Positions 25,581 to 35,679 of a stretch of DNA of 64,000 nucleotides are shown here, one piece after another. The stretch is taken from assembly GCA_002007745.1 (NCBI GenBank), contig CP019882.1:2108001-2172000 (forward strand), in the 5' to 3' direction. The stretch is from Mycolicibacterium litorale. GTDB lineage: Bacteria > Actinomycetota > Actinomycetes > Mycobacteriales > Mycobacteriaceae. The translations under genes and the position numbers were made by a program. The notes beneath the pieces were generated by a model. The model was not told the origin of the DNA and did not search any database. It worked only from the letters and a program-made list of their open reading frames with translations. The stretch's first letter is position 1, and each line of letters begins with the position of its first letter.

Positions 25581-26360
25581 ATGGCTATCCCGGTCACCAC
25601 CAGCTCGCCCCGTCCCGTCCGGCCCCGCGCGGCTATCCTGGGTCAACTGCCGCGCATCTCTCGGCTCGATGGATCGCCGATTCGCGTGCTTCTCGTCGAC
25701 GACGAGCCCGCGTTGACCAACCTGGTCAAAATGGCGTTGCACTACGAGGGCTGGCATGTCGAGGTGGCGCGCGACGGACAGGAAGCCATGGCGCGTTTCG
25801 GCGACTTCGAGCCCGATCTGCTGGTCCTCGACATCATGCTGCCCGACATCGACGGGCTAGAGATCCTCAAATTGACCAGGGAGGCGGAGGGTTACACCCC
25901 GACGCTGTTCCTGACCGCGCGGGATTCGGTGATGGACCGGGTGACGGGTCTGACGGCCGGCGCCGACGACTACTTGACCAAGCCGTTCAGCCTCGAAGAG
26001 TTGGTGGCGCGGCTGCGCGGCCTGCTGCGCCGGTCCAAGGCCACCGCAGCCCCGGAGGACGAGGTGCTCAAGGTGGGTGATCTGGTGCTCGACGGGTCCA
26101 GCCGGGAGGTCACCAGAGCGGGTGAGGCGGTCGCGCTGACGACCACCGAGTTCGAGTTGCTGCGCTACCTCATGCGTAATCCGCGGCGTGCGCTGGCCCG
26201 GGCCGAGATCTTGGACCGGGTCTGGAACTACGGCTTCGGTGGCCGGTCCAGCATCGTCGACCTCTACATCTCCTACCTGCGGCGCAAAGTCGACGCCGGC
26301 CGCGAGCCGATGATCCACACCGTTCGAGGAGTCGGATACATGCTGCGGCCACAACCGTGA
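25581..26360 (+). CDS. OmpR-family response regulator
   Basis: A 259-residue two-component regulator. After an N-terminal extension of about 33 residues the receiver domain begins IRVLLVDDEPALTNL; the phosphoacceptor Asp is in LLVLDIMLPD and the conserved Lys in LTKPFSLEEL. The C-terminal winged helix has TTTEFELLRYLMRNP and VDLYISYLRRKVD, ending HTVRGVGYMLRP. It belongs near the TrcR/TcrX/MprA group; I cannot assign which. The stop overlaps the kinase start by 4 nt (GTGA). Confidence 0.92.
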   Translation: MAIPVTTSSPRPVRPRAAILGQLPRISRLDGSPIRVLLVDDEPALTNLVKMALHYEGWHVEVARDGQEAMARFGDFEPDLLVLDIMLPDIDGLEILKLTREAEGYTPTLFLTARDSVMDRVTGLTAGADDYLTKPFSLEELVARLRGLLRRSKATAAPEDEVLKVGDLVLDGSSREVTRAGEAVALTTTEFELLRYLMRNPRRALARAEILDRVWNYGFGGRSSIVDLYISYLRRKVDAGREPMIHTVRGVGYMLRPQP

Positions 26361-27891
26361 GCACCGGCAGGCGCTGGTGGCGTCCGCGCTCGCTGCGCCG
26401 GCAGTTGGTGTTGTGGGTGTCGAGCATCGTCAGCGTCGCGATGATCGGGGTCGGCACCGTGGCGGTGACGAGCCTGTGGGACGAGTCGGTGAGTCTTGCC
26501 AACGCCCAGGTGTCCAAGTCGCTGGCGGCGTTCAGCTATGCCTACACCAAGGCGAAACGGTTCCAATCCGATGCTCCTGCCCCGAGGCGGTCGGTGACCA
26601 CGAGGATCTGACCGAGTTCCCCGGGCAGGCACCGGGGACGGTCATCGCGATGCTCCGCCACGGTGTGGTGGTCTACGGCACGGTGTTCACCGACGGCGAG
26701 CCGGTCTCGGTACCGCCGAGCGCCATGCGCGCGTTGGAGTCGATCGACTGGCGAGACGGCGACCCGCAGGCCGTCGAGCTCGGGGATCTGGGTTGGCACC
26801 AGGTGGGCCACCGCGATTTCGCCGATGGCGAGCGACTGGTGTCGGCGGTCTCGTTGGAAGCGGCGAACCGGACCACCGCCAGCAAAGCGCTGACGGTGGC
26901 GGCGCTGGTGGTGCTGGCGTTGTTGGTGACCGCGCTGGGCACAGTTGTGGTGGTGAACTACGCGCTCAAGCCGCTTCGCCGGGTGGCAGCGGTGGCCGGT
27001 CAGGTCGCGGCGATGCCGCTCGATGCCAAGGACTACCGCATCACCGCCCGGGTGGGGAAGGCCGACACCGATCCGCAGAACGAAGTCGGCGTCGTGGGGC
27101 ACACGCTCAATCGACTGCTCGCCAACGTGGACTCCGCGCTCACCGACATCGCCGAGTCCGATCGGCGCACCCGCCAGTTCCTCACCGACGCCAGCCATGA
27201 GCTGCGCACCCCGCTGGCGGCGATCCTCGGCTACGCCGAGCTGACCCGCCAGGACAGTGAGGTCCTGCCGCCCACCACCGAGTACGCGCTGGCGCGGATC
27301 GAGGCCGAGTCCCGGCGAATGACGGCGCTGGTGGCCGATCTGCTGCTGTTGTCGCGACTCGACGAAGGTCTAGACCTGGAGCTCGACGACCTGGATCTGT
27401 GCGACGTGGTGGCCGACGCGGTCAACGACGCGGCGGTCACCGCGCCCGAGCATCACTTCGTCACCGTCCTGCCGGAGCAGGCGGTCTGGGTGCGCGGCGA
27501 CCGCGCGCGCCTGCATCAGCTGCTGGTCAACTTGCTCAGCAACGCCTGGATGCATACCCCGGCCGGGGTCACGGTGGCCACGTCGCTGACCACCCGCGTC
27601 GAGGAGACCGGCACGATCGTCGAGCTCGTCGTCGCCGACGACGGGCCGGGGATTCCCGAGGACATCATGCCCAACCTCTTCGGCCGCTTCGTCCGCGCCG
27701 ACAAGGCCCGCTCCCGCGATCTGGGCAACAGCGGCCTCGGGCTGGCGATCGTGCTCTCGATCGTCGAGGCCCACAACGGCGTGGTGACCGCCGAATCACA
27801 GCCTGGTGCAACGATATTCACCGTGCGACTGCCCGCGGTCAGCGGTCAGACAGCCGAGAACTGGCCACCCGCGCTGGCGTCCATGTCATAA
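26357..27891 (+). CDS. Sensor histidine kinase, frameshifted
   Basis: About 511 residues when repaired. TM1 near residues 15-40, an extracytoplasmic sensor of ~120 residues, TM2 (TVAALVVLALLVTALGTVVV), HAMP, the dimerisation helix with FLTDASHELRTPLAAI (phospho-His), then N box LLVNLLSNAWMH, VVADDGPGIPED and GLGLAIVLSIVEAHNG. The frame breaks in CCCC at 26580-26583, inside the sensor domain; a fifth C joins QSDAPAP to EAVGDHEDLTEF. GTG 26357 overlaps the response-regulator stop. The signal is unknown; the adjacent anion transporter-carbonic anhydrase is a possible target. Confidence 0.88.
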
Positions 27892-28169
27892 ACCCGGGCG
27901 TGCAGCACGGTCCGGTTGCGCAGCGCGGCCCGCACCGCCCGGTGCAGGCCGTCCTCCAGATAGATGACGCCGTGCCATTTGACCGCGTGCGGGAACAGGT
28001 CGCCGTAGAAGGTGGAATCCTCGGACAAGAGGCGGTCCAGCGCCAGCACTGTCGTGGTGGTGACCAACTCATCGAGGCGGATCTGTCGTGGCGGGATCTG
28101 CGACCAGTCGCGGTAGGTGAGTCCGTGCTCGGGATACGGTTTGCCCTCCCGGACGCCCTTGAAGATCAT
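27846..28169 (-). CDS. Conserved hypothetical protein (Rv2375 homologue)
   Basis: A 107-residue soluble protein starting MIFKGVREGKPYPEHGL. Its core runs IRLDELVTTTTVLALDRLL and later HGVIYLEDGLHRAVRAALRN. The order 'strand-LDEL ... DG-HR-AAL' is faintly like the ParB/sulfiredoxin fold, which is a weak suggestion only. A homologue sits beside hrcA in M. tuberculosis. Its 3' end overlaps the convergent kinase gene by 46 nt. Confidence 0.75.
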   Translation of the reverse strand: MIFKGVREGKPYPEHGLTYRDWSQIPPRQIRLDELVTTTTVLALDRLLSEDSTFYGDLFPHAVKWHGVIYLEDGLHRAVRAALRNRTVLHARVYDMDASAGGQFSAV

Positions 28170-28303
28170 CGCAGTGTTGTCCCGACCGCAGCCCCCAGAC
28201 ACCGCATCACCATTCGAGCAAGGCTAGTCGCTGCACGCCGGAGCGCCAGTGCTGGGCGAAGTTCGGTGCTGATCTCCGGGCAGCTCACGACACGCGGCAC
28301 AGG

Positions 28304-28330
28304 GTGGCACTCGACCGGCGCGGGTGCTAA
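28304..28330 (+). promoter_or_regulatory. CIRCE heat-shock operator
   Basis: GTGGCACTC, nine spacer bases, GGGTGCTAA. Consensus CIRCE is TTAGCACTC-N9-GAGTGCTAA; the right half differs at one position and the left at two or three. It lies 48 bp before hrcA and is the site for HrcA autorepression. Confidence 0.8.
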
Positions 28331-28378
28331 ATGTGCTGATGATGTCCGTAAAATGGAGACGACTTGGAGGTGTACCAG

Positions 28379-29410
28379 ATGGGAAGTGCCGACGACCGTC
28401 GCTTTGAGGTGCTCCGTGCCATCGTCGCCGACTTTGTCGCGACTAAGGAGCCGATCGGCTCCAAGGCTCTTGTCGAGCGCCATAACCTGGGCGTATCCAG
28501 TGCCACCGTGCGTAATGACATGGCAGTGCTGGAGGCCGAGGGTTACATCGCCCAACCGCACACCAGCTCCGGGCGGGTGCCCACCGAGAAGGGCTACCGC
28601 GAGTTCGTCAACCGGATCGACGAAGTCAAGCCGTTGTCGAGCTCGGAGCGTCGGGCGATCTTGCAATTCCTCGAGTCCGGGGTTGACCTCGACGACGTGT
28701 TGCGGCGCGCGGTGAAGCTGCTGGCGCAGCTCACCCGCCAGGTCGCGATCGTGCAGTATCCGACGTTGTCCACCTCGACGGTGCGCCACCTGGAGATCGT
28801 GGCGTTGACCCCGGCCCGGCTGCTGATGGTGGTGATCACCGACTCCGGTCGCGTCGACCAGCGCATCGTCGAACTGGGCGACACCATCGACGAGCATCAG
28901 CTTTCTGCCTTGCGCGAACTGCTCGGGCAGGCGCTGGAAGGCAAGCGGCTGGCCGCCGCCTCGGTTGCGGTGGCCGACCTGGCCGCCCGGCTGGACGGCT
29001 CCGGCGGGCTCGGTGACGCCGTCGGCCGGTCGGCGACGGTGCTGCTGGAGTCGCTGGTGGAGCACAATGAGGAAAGACTGCTGATGGGCGGCACCGCCAA
29101 CCTGACCCGCAATACCGCCGACTTCGGCGGGTCCCTGCGCTCGATCCTGGAAGCACTCGAGGAGCAGGTAGTGGTGCTTCGGTTGCTGGCCGCCCAGGAG
29201 GAGGCGGGTAAGGTCACGGTGCGCATCGGCCACGAAACCGAGGCCGAGCAAATGGTCGGTACCTCGGTGGTGACCACCACCTACGGCAGCTCGGGCACCG
29301 TCTTCGGCGGCATGGGTGTGTTGGGACCGACCCGGATGGACTATCCGGGAACTATCGCCAACGTGGCTGCGGTTGCGATGTACATAGGTGATGTCCTGGG
29401 CGGCCGATGA
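28379..29410 (+). CDS. hrcA: Heat-inducible transcription repressor HrcA
   Basis: A 343-residue repressor of the class I heat-shock regulon; binds CIRCE, with GroEL as co-regulator in known systems. N-terminal winged helix ([55 protein letters not shown]) and the C-terminal GAF-like block [10 protein letters not shown] followed by [17 protein letters not shown] 28379 follows GGAGGTG. It heads an operon with dnaJ2. Its stop lies in the 35-bp tandem repeat. Confidence 0.96.
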   Translation: MGSADDRRFEVLRAIVADFVATKEPIGSKALVERHNLGVSSATVRNDMAVLEAEGYIAQPHTSSGRVPTEKGYREFVNRIDEVKPLSSSERRAILQFLESGVDLDDVLRRAVKLLAQLTRQVAIVQYPTLSTSTVRHLEIVALTPARLLMVVITDSGRVDQRIVELGDTIDEHQLSALRELLGQALEGKRLAAASVAVADLAARLDGSGGLGDAVGRSATVLLESLVEHNEERLLMGGTANLTRNTADFGGSLRSILEALEEQVVVLRLLAAQEEAGKVTVRIGHETEAEQMVGTSVVTTTYGSSGTVFGGMGVLGPTRMDYPGTIANVAAVAMYIGDVLGGR

Positions 29411-29482
29411 ACGAAGTGAAGAGGCCAAACGGCAGCGGCCGATGAACGAAGTGAAGAGGCCAAACGGCAGCGGCCGATGAAC
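29401..29482 (+). repeat. 35-bp perfect tandem repeat at the hrcA stop
   Basis: Two identical 35-bp units at 29401-29435 and 29436-29470 (each beginning CGGCCGATGAACGAAGTGAA) and a 12-bp partial third at 29471-29482. The first includes the hrcA stop codon. 35 is not a multiple of 3, but the repeat is outside coding sequence apart from the last codons. Confidence 0.9.
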
Positions 29483-29522
29483 CGCGACGGCGAGTAACAG
29501 GCGAGGATTCGAAAGGTCAAGA

Positions 29523-30665
29523 GTGGCACGCGACTACTACGGCTTGCTCGGGGTGAGCAAGGGCGCCAGTGATCAGGAGATCAAACGCGCCTATCGGAAG
29601 CTGGCCCGCGAGCTGCATCCGGACGTCAACCCCGACGAGGAAGCCCAACACCGGTTCAAGGAGATCAGCGCCGCCTACGAGGTGCTGTCCGACCCGGAGA
29701 AGCGCCGCATCGTCGACCTCGGCGGCGACCCGCTGGAGGGCGCGGGCGCGGCGAACGGGTTCAGTGGGTTCGGCGGTCTGGGTGACGTCTTCGAGGCGTT
29801 CTTCGGCGGTGGCACCGGATCCCGTGGCCCGGTGGGGCGGGTTCGCCCCGGTTCGGACTCGCTGCTGCGGATGCGACTGGACCTCGCCGAGTGCGCCACT
29901 GGGGTGACCAAGCAGGTCACCGTCGACACCGCGGTGCTCTGCGACATCTGCCAGGGCAAGGGCACCCATGGCAATTCCACCCCGGTCACCTGCGACACCT
30001 GCGGTGGCCGTGGTGAGGTGCAGACCGTCCAGCGTTCGTTGCTCGGGCAGGTGATGACGTCGCGGCCGTGCCCGACCTGCCGCGGCGTCGGTGAGGTCAT
30101 TCCCGACCCGTGTCACCGCTGCGGAGGCGACGGCCGGGTTCGGGCCCGCCGCGACATCAGCGTCAAGATCCCGGCCGGCGTCGGCGACGGGATGCGGGTG
30201 CGGTTGGCCGCCCAGGGCGAGGTCGGCCCCGGCGGCGGACCGGCGGGTGATCTCTACGTCGAGGTCCACGAGGAGCAGCACGACATCTTCGTCCGCGACG
30301 GTGACGACCTGCATTGCACCGTCTCGGTGCCGATGGTCGATGCCGCGTTGGGTACCAGCGTCACCGTGGAGGGCATCCTCGACGGGCCGGTCGAGATCGC
30401 CGTCGCCCCCGGCACCCAGCCCGGCTCGGTGAGCACGTTGCGCGGGCACGGCATGCCGCACCTGCGCTCGGGCACCCGCGGTGATCTGCACGCCCACATC
30501 GAGGTGACGGTGCCGGGCAAGCTGGACGCCCGCGCCAAGGAACTGTTGAGCGAGTTCAAGACCCGCAGCCACGAGGAGGCGCAGGTGAAGTCGACGCACG
30601 CGGCGGCCGCCAACGCCGGTGGCGGCCTGTTCAGCCGGCTGCGCGAAACCTTCAGCGGCCGCTGA
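29523..30665 (+). CDS. dnaJ2: Co-chaperone DnaJ2
   Basis: A 380-residue type I J-protein: J domain with HPD ([13 protein letters not shown]), Gly/Phe-rich linker ([19 protein letters not shown]), four CxxCxGxG zinc repeats ([32 protein letters not shown]) and the C-terminal substrate-binding domains. It stimulates DnaK and delivers unfolded clients. GTG 29523 follows GAAAGG. Second gene of the CIRCE-hrcA operon. Confidence 0.96.
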   Translation: MARDYYGLLGVSKGASDQEIKRAYRKLARELHPDVNPDEEAQHRFKEISAAYEVLSDPEKRRIVDLGGDPLEGAGAANGFSGFGGLGDVFEAFFGGGTGSRGPVGRVRPGSDSLLRMRLDLAECATGVTKQVTVDTAVLCDICQGKGTHGNSTPVTCDTCGGRGEVQTVQRSLLGQVMTSRPCPTCRGVGEVIPDPCHRCGGDGRVRARRDISVKIPAGVGDGMRVRLAAQGEVGPGGGPAGDLYVEVHEEQHDIFVRDGDDLHCTVSVPMVDAALGTSVTVEGILDGPVEIAVAPGTQPGSVSTLRGHGMPHLRSGTRGDLHAHIEVTVPGKLDARAKELLSEFKTRSHEEAQVKSTHAAAANAGGGLFSRLRETFSGR

Positions 30666-30679
30666 GGCTGCTCAGTTCC

Positions 30680-31435
30680 TTGGCCGACACCCTCTTCTAC
30701 ACCGACGTCATCCCGGCGGTCGGCCACTGCGCCGTCGTCGAAGGCGACGAGGGCTTTCACGCCGCCACGGTGCGCCGCATCCGGCCTGGCGAAGTGCTGG
30801 TGCTCTCCGACGGGGCGGGTGCGATGGCGCGCTGCGAGGTCGAGGAGGCCGACAAACGCGGACTGTCCGCTCGGGTGCTGCAGAGCTGGACGGCACCCCG
30901 GCCCGTCCCGGAAGTGACTGTCGCCCAGGCCATCCCGAAGTCGGAACGCTCGGAGCTGGCGATCGAGTTGGCCACCGAAGCCGGTGCCGACGGCTTCGTC
31001 GCCTGGCAGGCGGCGCGGTGTGTGGCGCGCTGGGACGGTGAGCGCGCCGAGAAGGGCCTGCGCCGGTGGCGTGCGGTGGCCCGGTCAGCGGCGCGGCAGT
31101 CCCGCCGTGCCTACATCCCGCAGGTCGAAGGACCGCTGACCACTCGCGCGCTGGCGGCGACGACCGCCGACCGGGTGGCAGCTGGCGGGCTGGTGCTGGC
31201 CCTGCACGAATCCGCCGATCGGCCGCTGGCCGATATCGCGGTGGCGCAGACGACCTCCATCATGGTGATCGTCGGGCCCGAGGGGGGCATCAGCGACGGC
31301 GAGCTCAGTGAGTTGGTTGCCGCCGGTGCCAGCGCGATCCGATTGGGCCCCACCGTGCTGCGCACCTCGACAGCGGCCGCCGTCGCGCTGGGCGCACTCG
31401 GTGTGCTGACCCCGCGGTGGCAGCGTGCGGATTAA
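30680..31435 (+). CDS. rsmE: 16S rRNA (uracil-1498-N3)-methyltransferase RsmE
   Basis: A 251-residue SPOUT methyltransferase. N-terminal PUA-like part has [21 protein letters not shown]. The knot-forming C-terminal part has [35 protein letters not shown] and [21 protein letters not shown], the SAM-binding trefoil-knot block. It methylates U1498 of 16S rRNA. The start is probably TTG 30680, 14 bp after dnaJ2; no better start is in frame. Part of the dnaJ2-rsmE-phoH run. Confidence 0.93.
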   Translation: MADTLFYTDVIPAVGHCAVVEGDEGFHAATVRRIRPGEVLVLSDGAGAMARCEVEEADKRGLSARVLQSWTAPRPVPEVTVAQAIPKSERSELAIELATEAGADGFVAWQAARCVARWDGERAEKGLRRWRAVARSAARQSRRAYIPQVEGPLTTRALAATTADRVAAGGLVLALHESADRPLADIAVAQTTSIMVIVGPEGGISDGELSELVAAGASAIRLGPTVLRTSTAAAVALGALGVLTPRWQRAD

Positions 31436-31516
31436 CGGGTGGGAGGCGCCGCCGTCGGGCGGTAAACTGGGAGTTCGAGTCAACCGAGAACCCAGAAAGC
31501 AGGCTTCGAAGACCAC

Positions 31517-32548
<1,032 letters not shown>

Positions 32549-32561
32549 GGGAGCGCCAGAC

Positions 32562-33098
32562 ATGACTATCGAGGTATCCAATGAATCCGGCCTCGACGTT
32601 TCCGAAGAGGAACTGATCAGCGTCGCGCGGTTCGTGATCCGAAGGATGAACGTCAACCCCGCCGCCGAGCTGTCGATGGTGCTGCTGGACACCAACGCCA
32701 TGGCCGACCTGCACATGCGCTGGATGGATCTGCCCGGTCCCACCGATGTGATGAGCTTTCCGATGGATGAGCTCGAACCCGGCGGCCGGCCGGACGCACC
32801 TGAGCCGGGGCCGGCGATGCTCGGCGACATCGTGCTCTGCCCGCAGTTCGCTGCCGACCAGGCCGCTGCCGCGGGGCACAGCCTCGGCCAGGAGCTGGCC
32901 CTGCTGACGGTGCACGGGGTACTGCACCTGCTGGGCTACGACCACGCCGAACCAGACGAGGAAAAGGAAATGTTCGGTCTGCAGCGCGAGCTGCTCGAGG
33001 AGTGGGTTGCCGAGCAGGTCGAGGCATACCACCAGGACCGACAGATCGAGAAGGACCGGCGGCTGCTCGACAAGTCGCGGTATTTCGACACCCCGTGA
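32562..33098 (+). CDS. ybeY: Endoribonuclease YbeY
   Basis: A 178-residue zinc-dependent ribonuclease of rRNA maturation and ribosome quality control. The zinc site [11 protein letters not shown] (H-x3-H-x5-H) and [10 protein letters not shown] are clear. ATG 32562 follows GGGAG. The stop overlaps the next gene by 4 nt (GTGA). Classic phoH-ybeY-corC-era cluster. Confidence 0.96.
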   Translation: MTIEVSNESGLDVSEEELISVARFVIRRMNVNPAAELSMVLLDTNAMADLHMRWMDLPGPTDVMSFPMDELEPGGRPDAPEPGPAMLGDIVLCPQFAADQAAAAGHSLGQELALLTVHGVLHLLGYDHAEPDEEKEMFGLQRELLEEWVAEQVEAYHQDRQIEKDRRLLDKSRYFDTP

Positions 33099-34387
33099 CC
33101 GGGCTGGCTCCGCTGCTCGGCGCTATCGCGCTGATCGCGTTGGGGGGTTTGTTCGCCGCGATCGACGCCGCCATCTCCACGGTGTCGGTGGCGCGGGTTG
33201 AGGAACTGGTGCGCGACGAGCGGCCGGGTGCCCTGCGCCTGGCCCGCATCATGGCCGAACGGCCCCGCTACATCAACCTCGTCGTGCTGCTGCGTATCGC
33301 GTGCGAAGCGGCGGCGACCGTCCTGTTGGTGGCGTTTCTGTGGGATGATCTCGGCCTCAAGTGGGGTCTGGTAGTGGCTGCGGCCATCATGACCGTCGCC
33401 AGCTTCGTCGTCATCGGGGTGGGTCCGCGCACGATCGGCCGCCAGAACGCCTACTCGATCGCCTTGCTGGCCGCCGTTCCGCTGCAGGCCATTTCGGTAC
33501 TGCTGACCCCAATCAGCCGCCTGCTGATCCTGCTGGGCAACGCCTTGACACCCGGTCGCGGATTCCGCAACGGGCCGTTCGCATCCGAGATCGAGCTCCG
33601 CGAGGTGGTCGACCTGGCGCAGCAGCGCGGCGTGGTGGCCGATGACGAACGCCGGATGATCCAGTCGGTGTTCGAGCTGGGCGACACCGCCGCGCGCGAG
33701 GTCATGGTCCCGCGCACCGAGATGGTATGGATCGAAGCTGACAAAACGGCTGCTCAAGCCACATCGTTGGCGGTGCGCAGCGGGCACTCCCGCATCCCGG
33801 TCATCGGGGAGAACGTCGACGACGTGATCGGCGTGGTCTACCTCAAGGACCTCGTGCAGCGCACCTACTACTCACCCAACAGCGGCAGTGACACCCTGGC
33901 CTCGGACATCATGCGCCCGGCTGTGTTCGTCCCCGACTCCAAACCACTCGACGACCTCCTGCGCGAGATGCAGCGCGACCGCAACCACATGGCGCTGCTG
34001 GTCGACGAGTACGGCGCCATCGCCGGCCTGGTCACCATCGAGGATGTGCTCGAGGAGATCGTCGGCGAGATCGCCGACGAGTACGACACCGATGAGGTGG
34101 CTCCGGTGGAGGAACTGGGCGACAACAAGTTCCGGGTCTCGGCCCGGCTGCCCATCGAGGATGTCGGCGAACTCTACGACATCGAGTTCCCCGAGGACCT
34201 CGACGTCGACACCGTCGGTGGGCTGCTGGCTCTCGAACTCGGCCGCGTTCCGCTGCCCGGCGCCGAGGTGGTGTCACACGGGCTGCGGTTGCGCGCCGAA
34301 GGCGGCCCCGACCATCGCGGCCGGGTGCGCATCGGCACCGTGTTGGTCAGCCGGACCGAACTGGAGAATGACGACGGGCATGAGTGA
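33095..34387 (+). CDS. CorC/HlyC-type CNNM transporter-like membrane protein
   Basis: A 430-residue protein (Rv2366c homologue). An N-terminal DUF21 membrane domain of four helices ([20 protein letters not shown] onward) is followed by paired CBS domains ([56 protein letters not shown]) and a C-terminal CorC_HlyC domain. Members handle Mg2+/Co2+ export. GTG 33095 overlaps the ybeY stop; the 3' end overlaps the next gene by 8 nt. Confidence 0.92.
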   Translation: MTGLAPLLGAIALIALGGLFAAIDAAISTVSVARVEELVRDERPGALRLARIMAERPRYINLVVLLRIACEAAATVLLVAFLWDDLGLKWGLVVAAAIMTVASFVVIGVGPRTIGRQNAYSIALLAAVPLQAISVLLTPISRLLILLGNALTPGRGFRNGPFASEIELREVVDLAQQRGVVADDERRMIQSVFELGDTAAREVMVPRTEMVWIEADKTAAQATSLAVRSGHSRIPVIGENVDDVIGVVYLKDLVQRTYYSPNSGSDTLASDIMRPAVFVPDSKPLDDLLREMQRDRNHMALLVDEYGAIAGLVTIEDVLEEIVGEIADEYDTDEVAPVEELGDNKFRVSARLPIEDVGELYDIEFPEDLDVDTVGGLLALELGRVPLPGAEVVSHGLRLRAEGGPDHRGRVRIGTVLVSRTELENDDGHE

Positions 34388-34700
34388 TGCGTTGAGTTCC
34401 GAAGACGCCAAATTGGTGGTGCTCGCGCGCGGCGCGATGGCCCGGGCCGAGGCCGGCGAAGGGGCCGCGGTCCGCGACCTCGACGGCCGCACCTATGCCG
34501 GCGCGCCGGTCGCGCTCTCGGCGCTGCGGCTGACCGGTCTGCAAGCCGCCGTCGCCGCGGCCGTATCCAGCGGGGCAACGGGTTTCGAGGCGATCGTGCT
34601 GGTCGGCGGATCGGCTGACGACGACGGGGTGGCAGCAGTCCGGGAGCTGTCGCCGGAGGCGGCAGTCATCGTCACCGATCGCGCCGGGACACCGCAATGA
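34380..34700 (+). CDS. Cytidine-deaminase-fold protein lacking catalytic residues (Rv2365c homologue)
   Basis: A 106-residue protein. [20 protein letters not shown], then [18 protein letters not shown] and [21 protein letters not shown] spacing follow the first half of cytidine deaminase. The zinc-binding (C/H)AE and PCxxC motifs are absent: [16 protein letters not shown] occupies the place of the CAE helix. It is probably a non-enzymatic relative. ATG 34380 overlaps the CorC-like gene by 8 nt, so it is coupled, and era follows after 76 bp. Confidence 0.75.
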   Translation: MSDALSSEDAKLVVLARGAMARAEAGEGAAVRDLDGRTYAGAPVALSALRLTGLQAAVAAAVSSGATGFEAIVLVGGSADDDGVAAVRELSPEAAVIVTDRAGTPQ

Positions 34701-34776
34701 GCACCGAGTCTGCACCCAGCGCGCGGCTCCGGCTGAAAATCCGCCCTCCGCGCAGAGTCGACGCAAGGATCGCATT

Positions 34777-35679
34777 GTGAGTGAATTCCGTTCCGGCTTC
34801 GTCTGTTTCGTCGGCAGGCCCAACACCGGCAAGTCCACCCTGACCAACGCGCTGGTAGGGGCCAAGGTCGCCATCACCTCCAACCGTCCGCAGACCACCC
34901 GGCACACGATCCGCGGCATCGTGCACCGCCCGGAGTTCCAGATCGTGCTGGTCGACACCCCCGGGCTGCACCGCCCCCGCACCCTGCTGGGCAAGCGGCT
35001 CAACGACCTGGTTCGCGACACCTACTCCGAGGTCGACGTCATCGGCTGGTGCGTCCCCGCCGACGAGGCGATCGGGCCCGGTGACCGGTGGATTTACGAA
35101 CAGATCCGTGAGGTCGCGCCGCGGACCACGCTGGTGGTGATCGTCACCAAGATCGACAAGGTCGCCAAAGACAAGGTCGCCGAGCAACTGATGGCCGTGC
35201 ACGAACTCGTCGGTGACACCGCCGCCGAAATCGTCCCGGTGTCGGCCACCAAGGGTGAGCAGATCGACGTCCTGATCGATGTGCTGGCCAACCAGCTGCC
35301 GCCGGGCCCGGCCTTCTACCCGGACGGGGAGCTCACCGACGAGCCCGAAGAGGTGCTGATGGCCGAACTCATCCGGGAGGCCGCCCTGGAGGGGGTGCGC
35401 GACGAACTGCCGCATTCGCTGGCGGTGGTGATCGAGGAGATCGAACCGCGGGAGGGTCGGGACGACCTCATCGATGTGCATGCGGTGCTCTACGTCGAAC
35501 GGGACAGCCAGAAGGGCATCGTGATCGGCAAGGGCGGGGCGCGGCTCAAGGAGGTCGGCACCGCCGCCCGCACCCAGATCGAGAAGCTGCTGGGCACCAA
35601 GGTGTATCTGGATCTGCGGGTCAAGATCGCCAAGAACTGGCAGCGTGACCCCAAACAGCTTGGGCGCCTAGGCTTCTAG
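34777..35679 (+). CDS. era: GTPase Era
   Basis: A 300-residue Ras-like GTPase with a C-terminal KH domain that binds the 3' end of 16S rRNA in 30S assembly. G1 GRPNTGKST, G2 TSNRPQTTRH, G3 DTPGLHRP, G4 VTKIDK, G5 VSATKG; KH loop VIGKGGARLKEVG. GTG 34777 follows AAGGAT (TTG 34776 is out of frame). The stop overlaps the convergent amidase gene by 12 nt. Confidence 0.96.
   Translation: MSEFRSGFVCFVGRPNTGKSTLTNALVGAKVAITSNRPQTTRHTIRGIVHRPEFQIVLVDTPGLHRPRTLLGKRLNDLVRDTYSEVDVIGWCVPADEAIGPGDRWIYEQIREVAPRTTLVVIVTKIDKVAKDKVAEQLMAVHELVGDTAAEIVPVSATKGEQIDVLIDVLANQLPPGPAFYPDGELTDEPEEVLMAELIREAALEGVRDELPHSLAVVIEEIEPREGRDDLIDVHAVLYVERDSQKGIVIGKGGARLKEVGTAARTQIEKLLGTKVYLDLRVKIAKNWQRDPKQLGRLGF

Noticed and set aside
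29401..29482. CRISPR array
   Set aside because: The 35-bp units are directly adjacent without spacers and there are no cas genes in the window.
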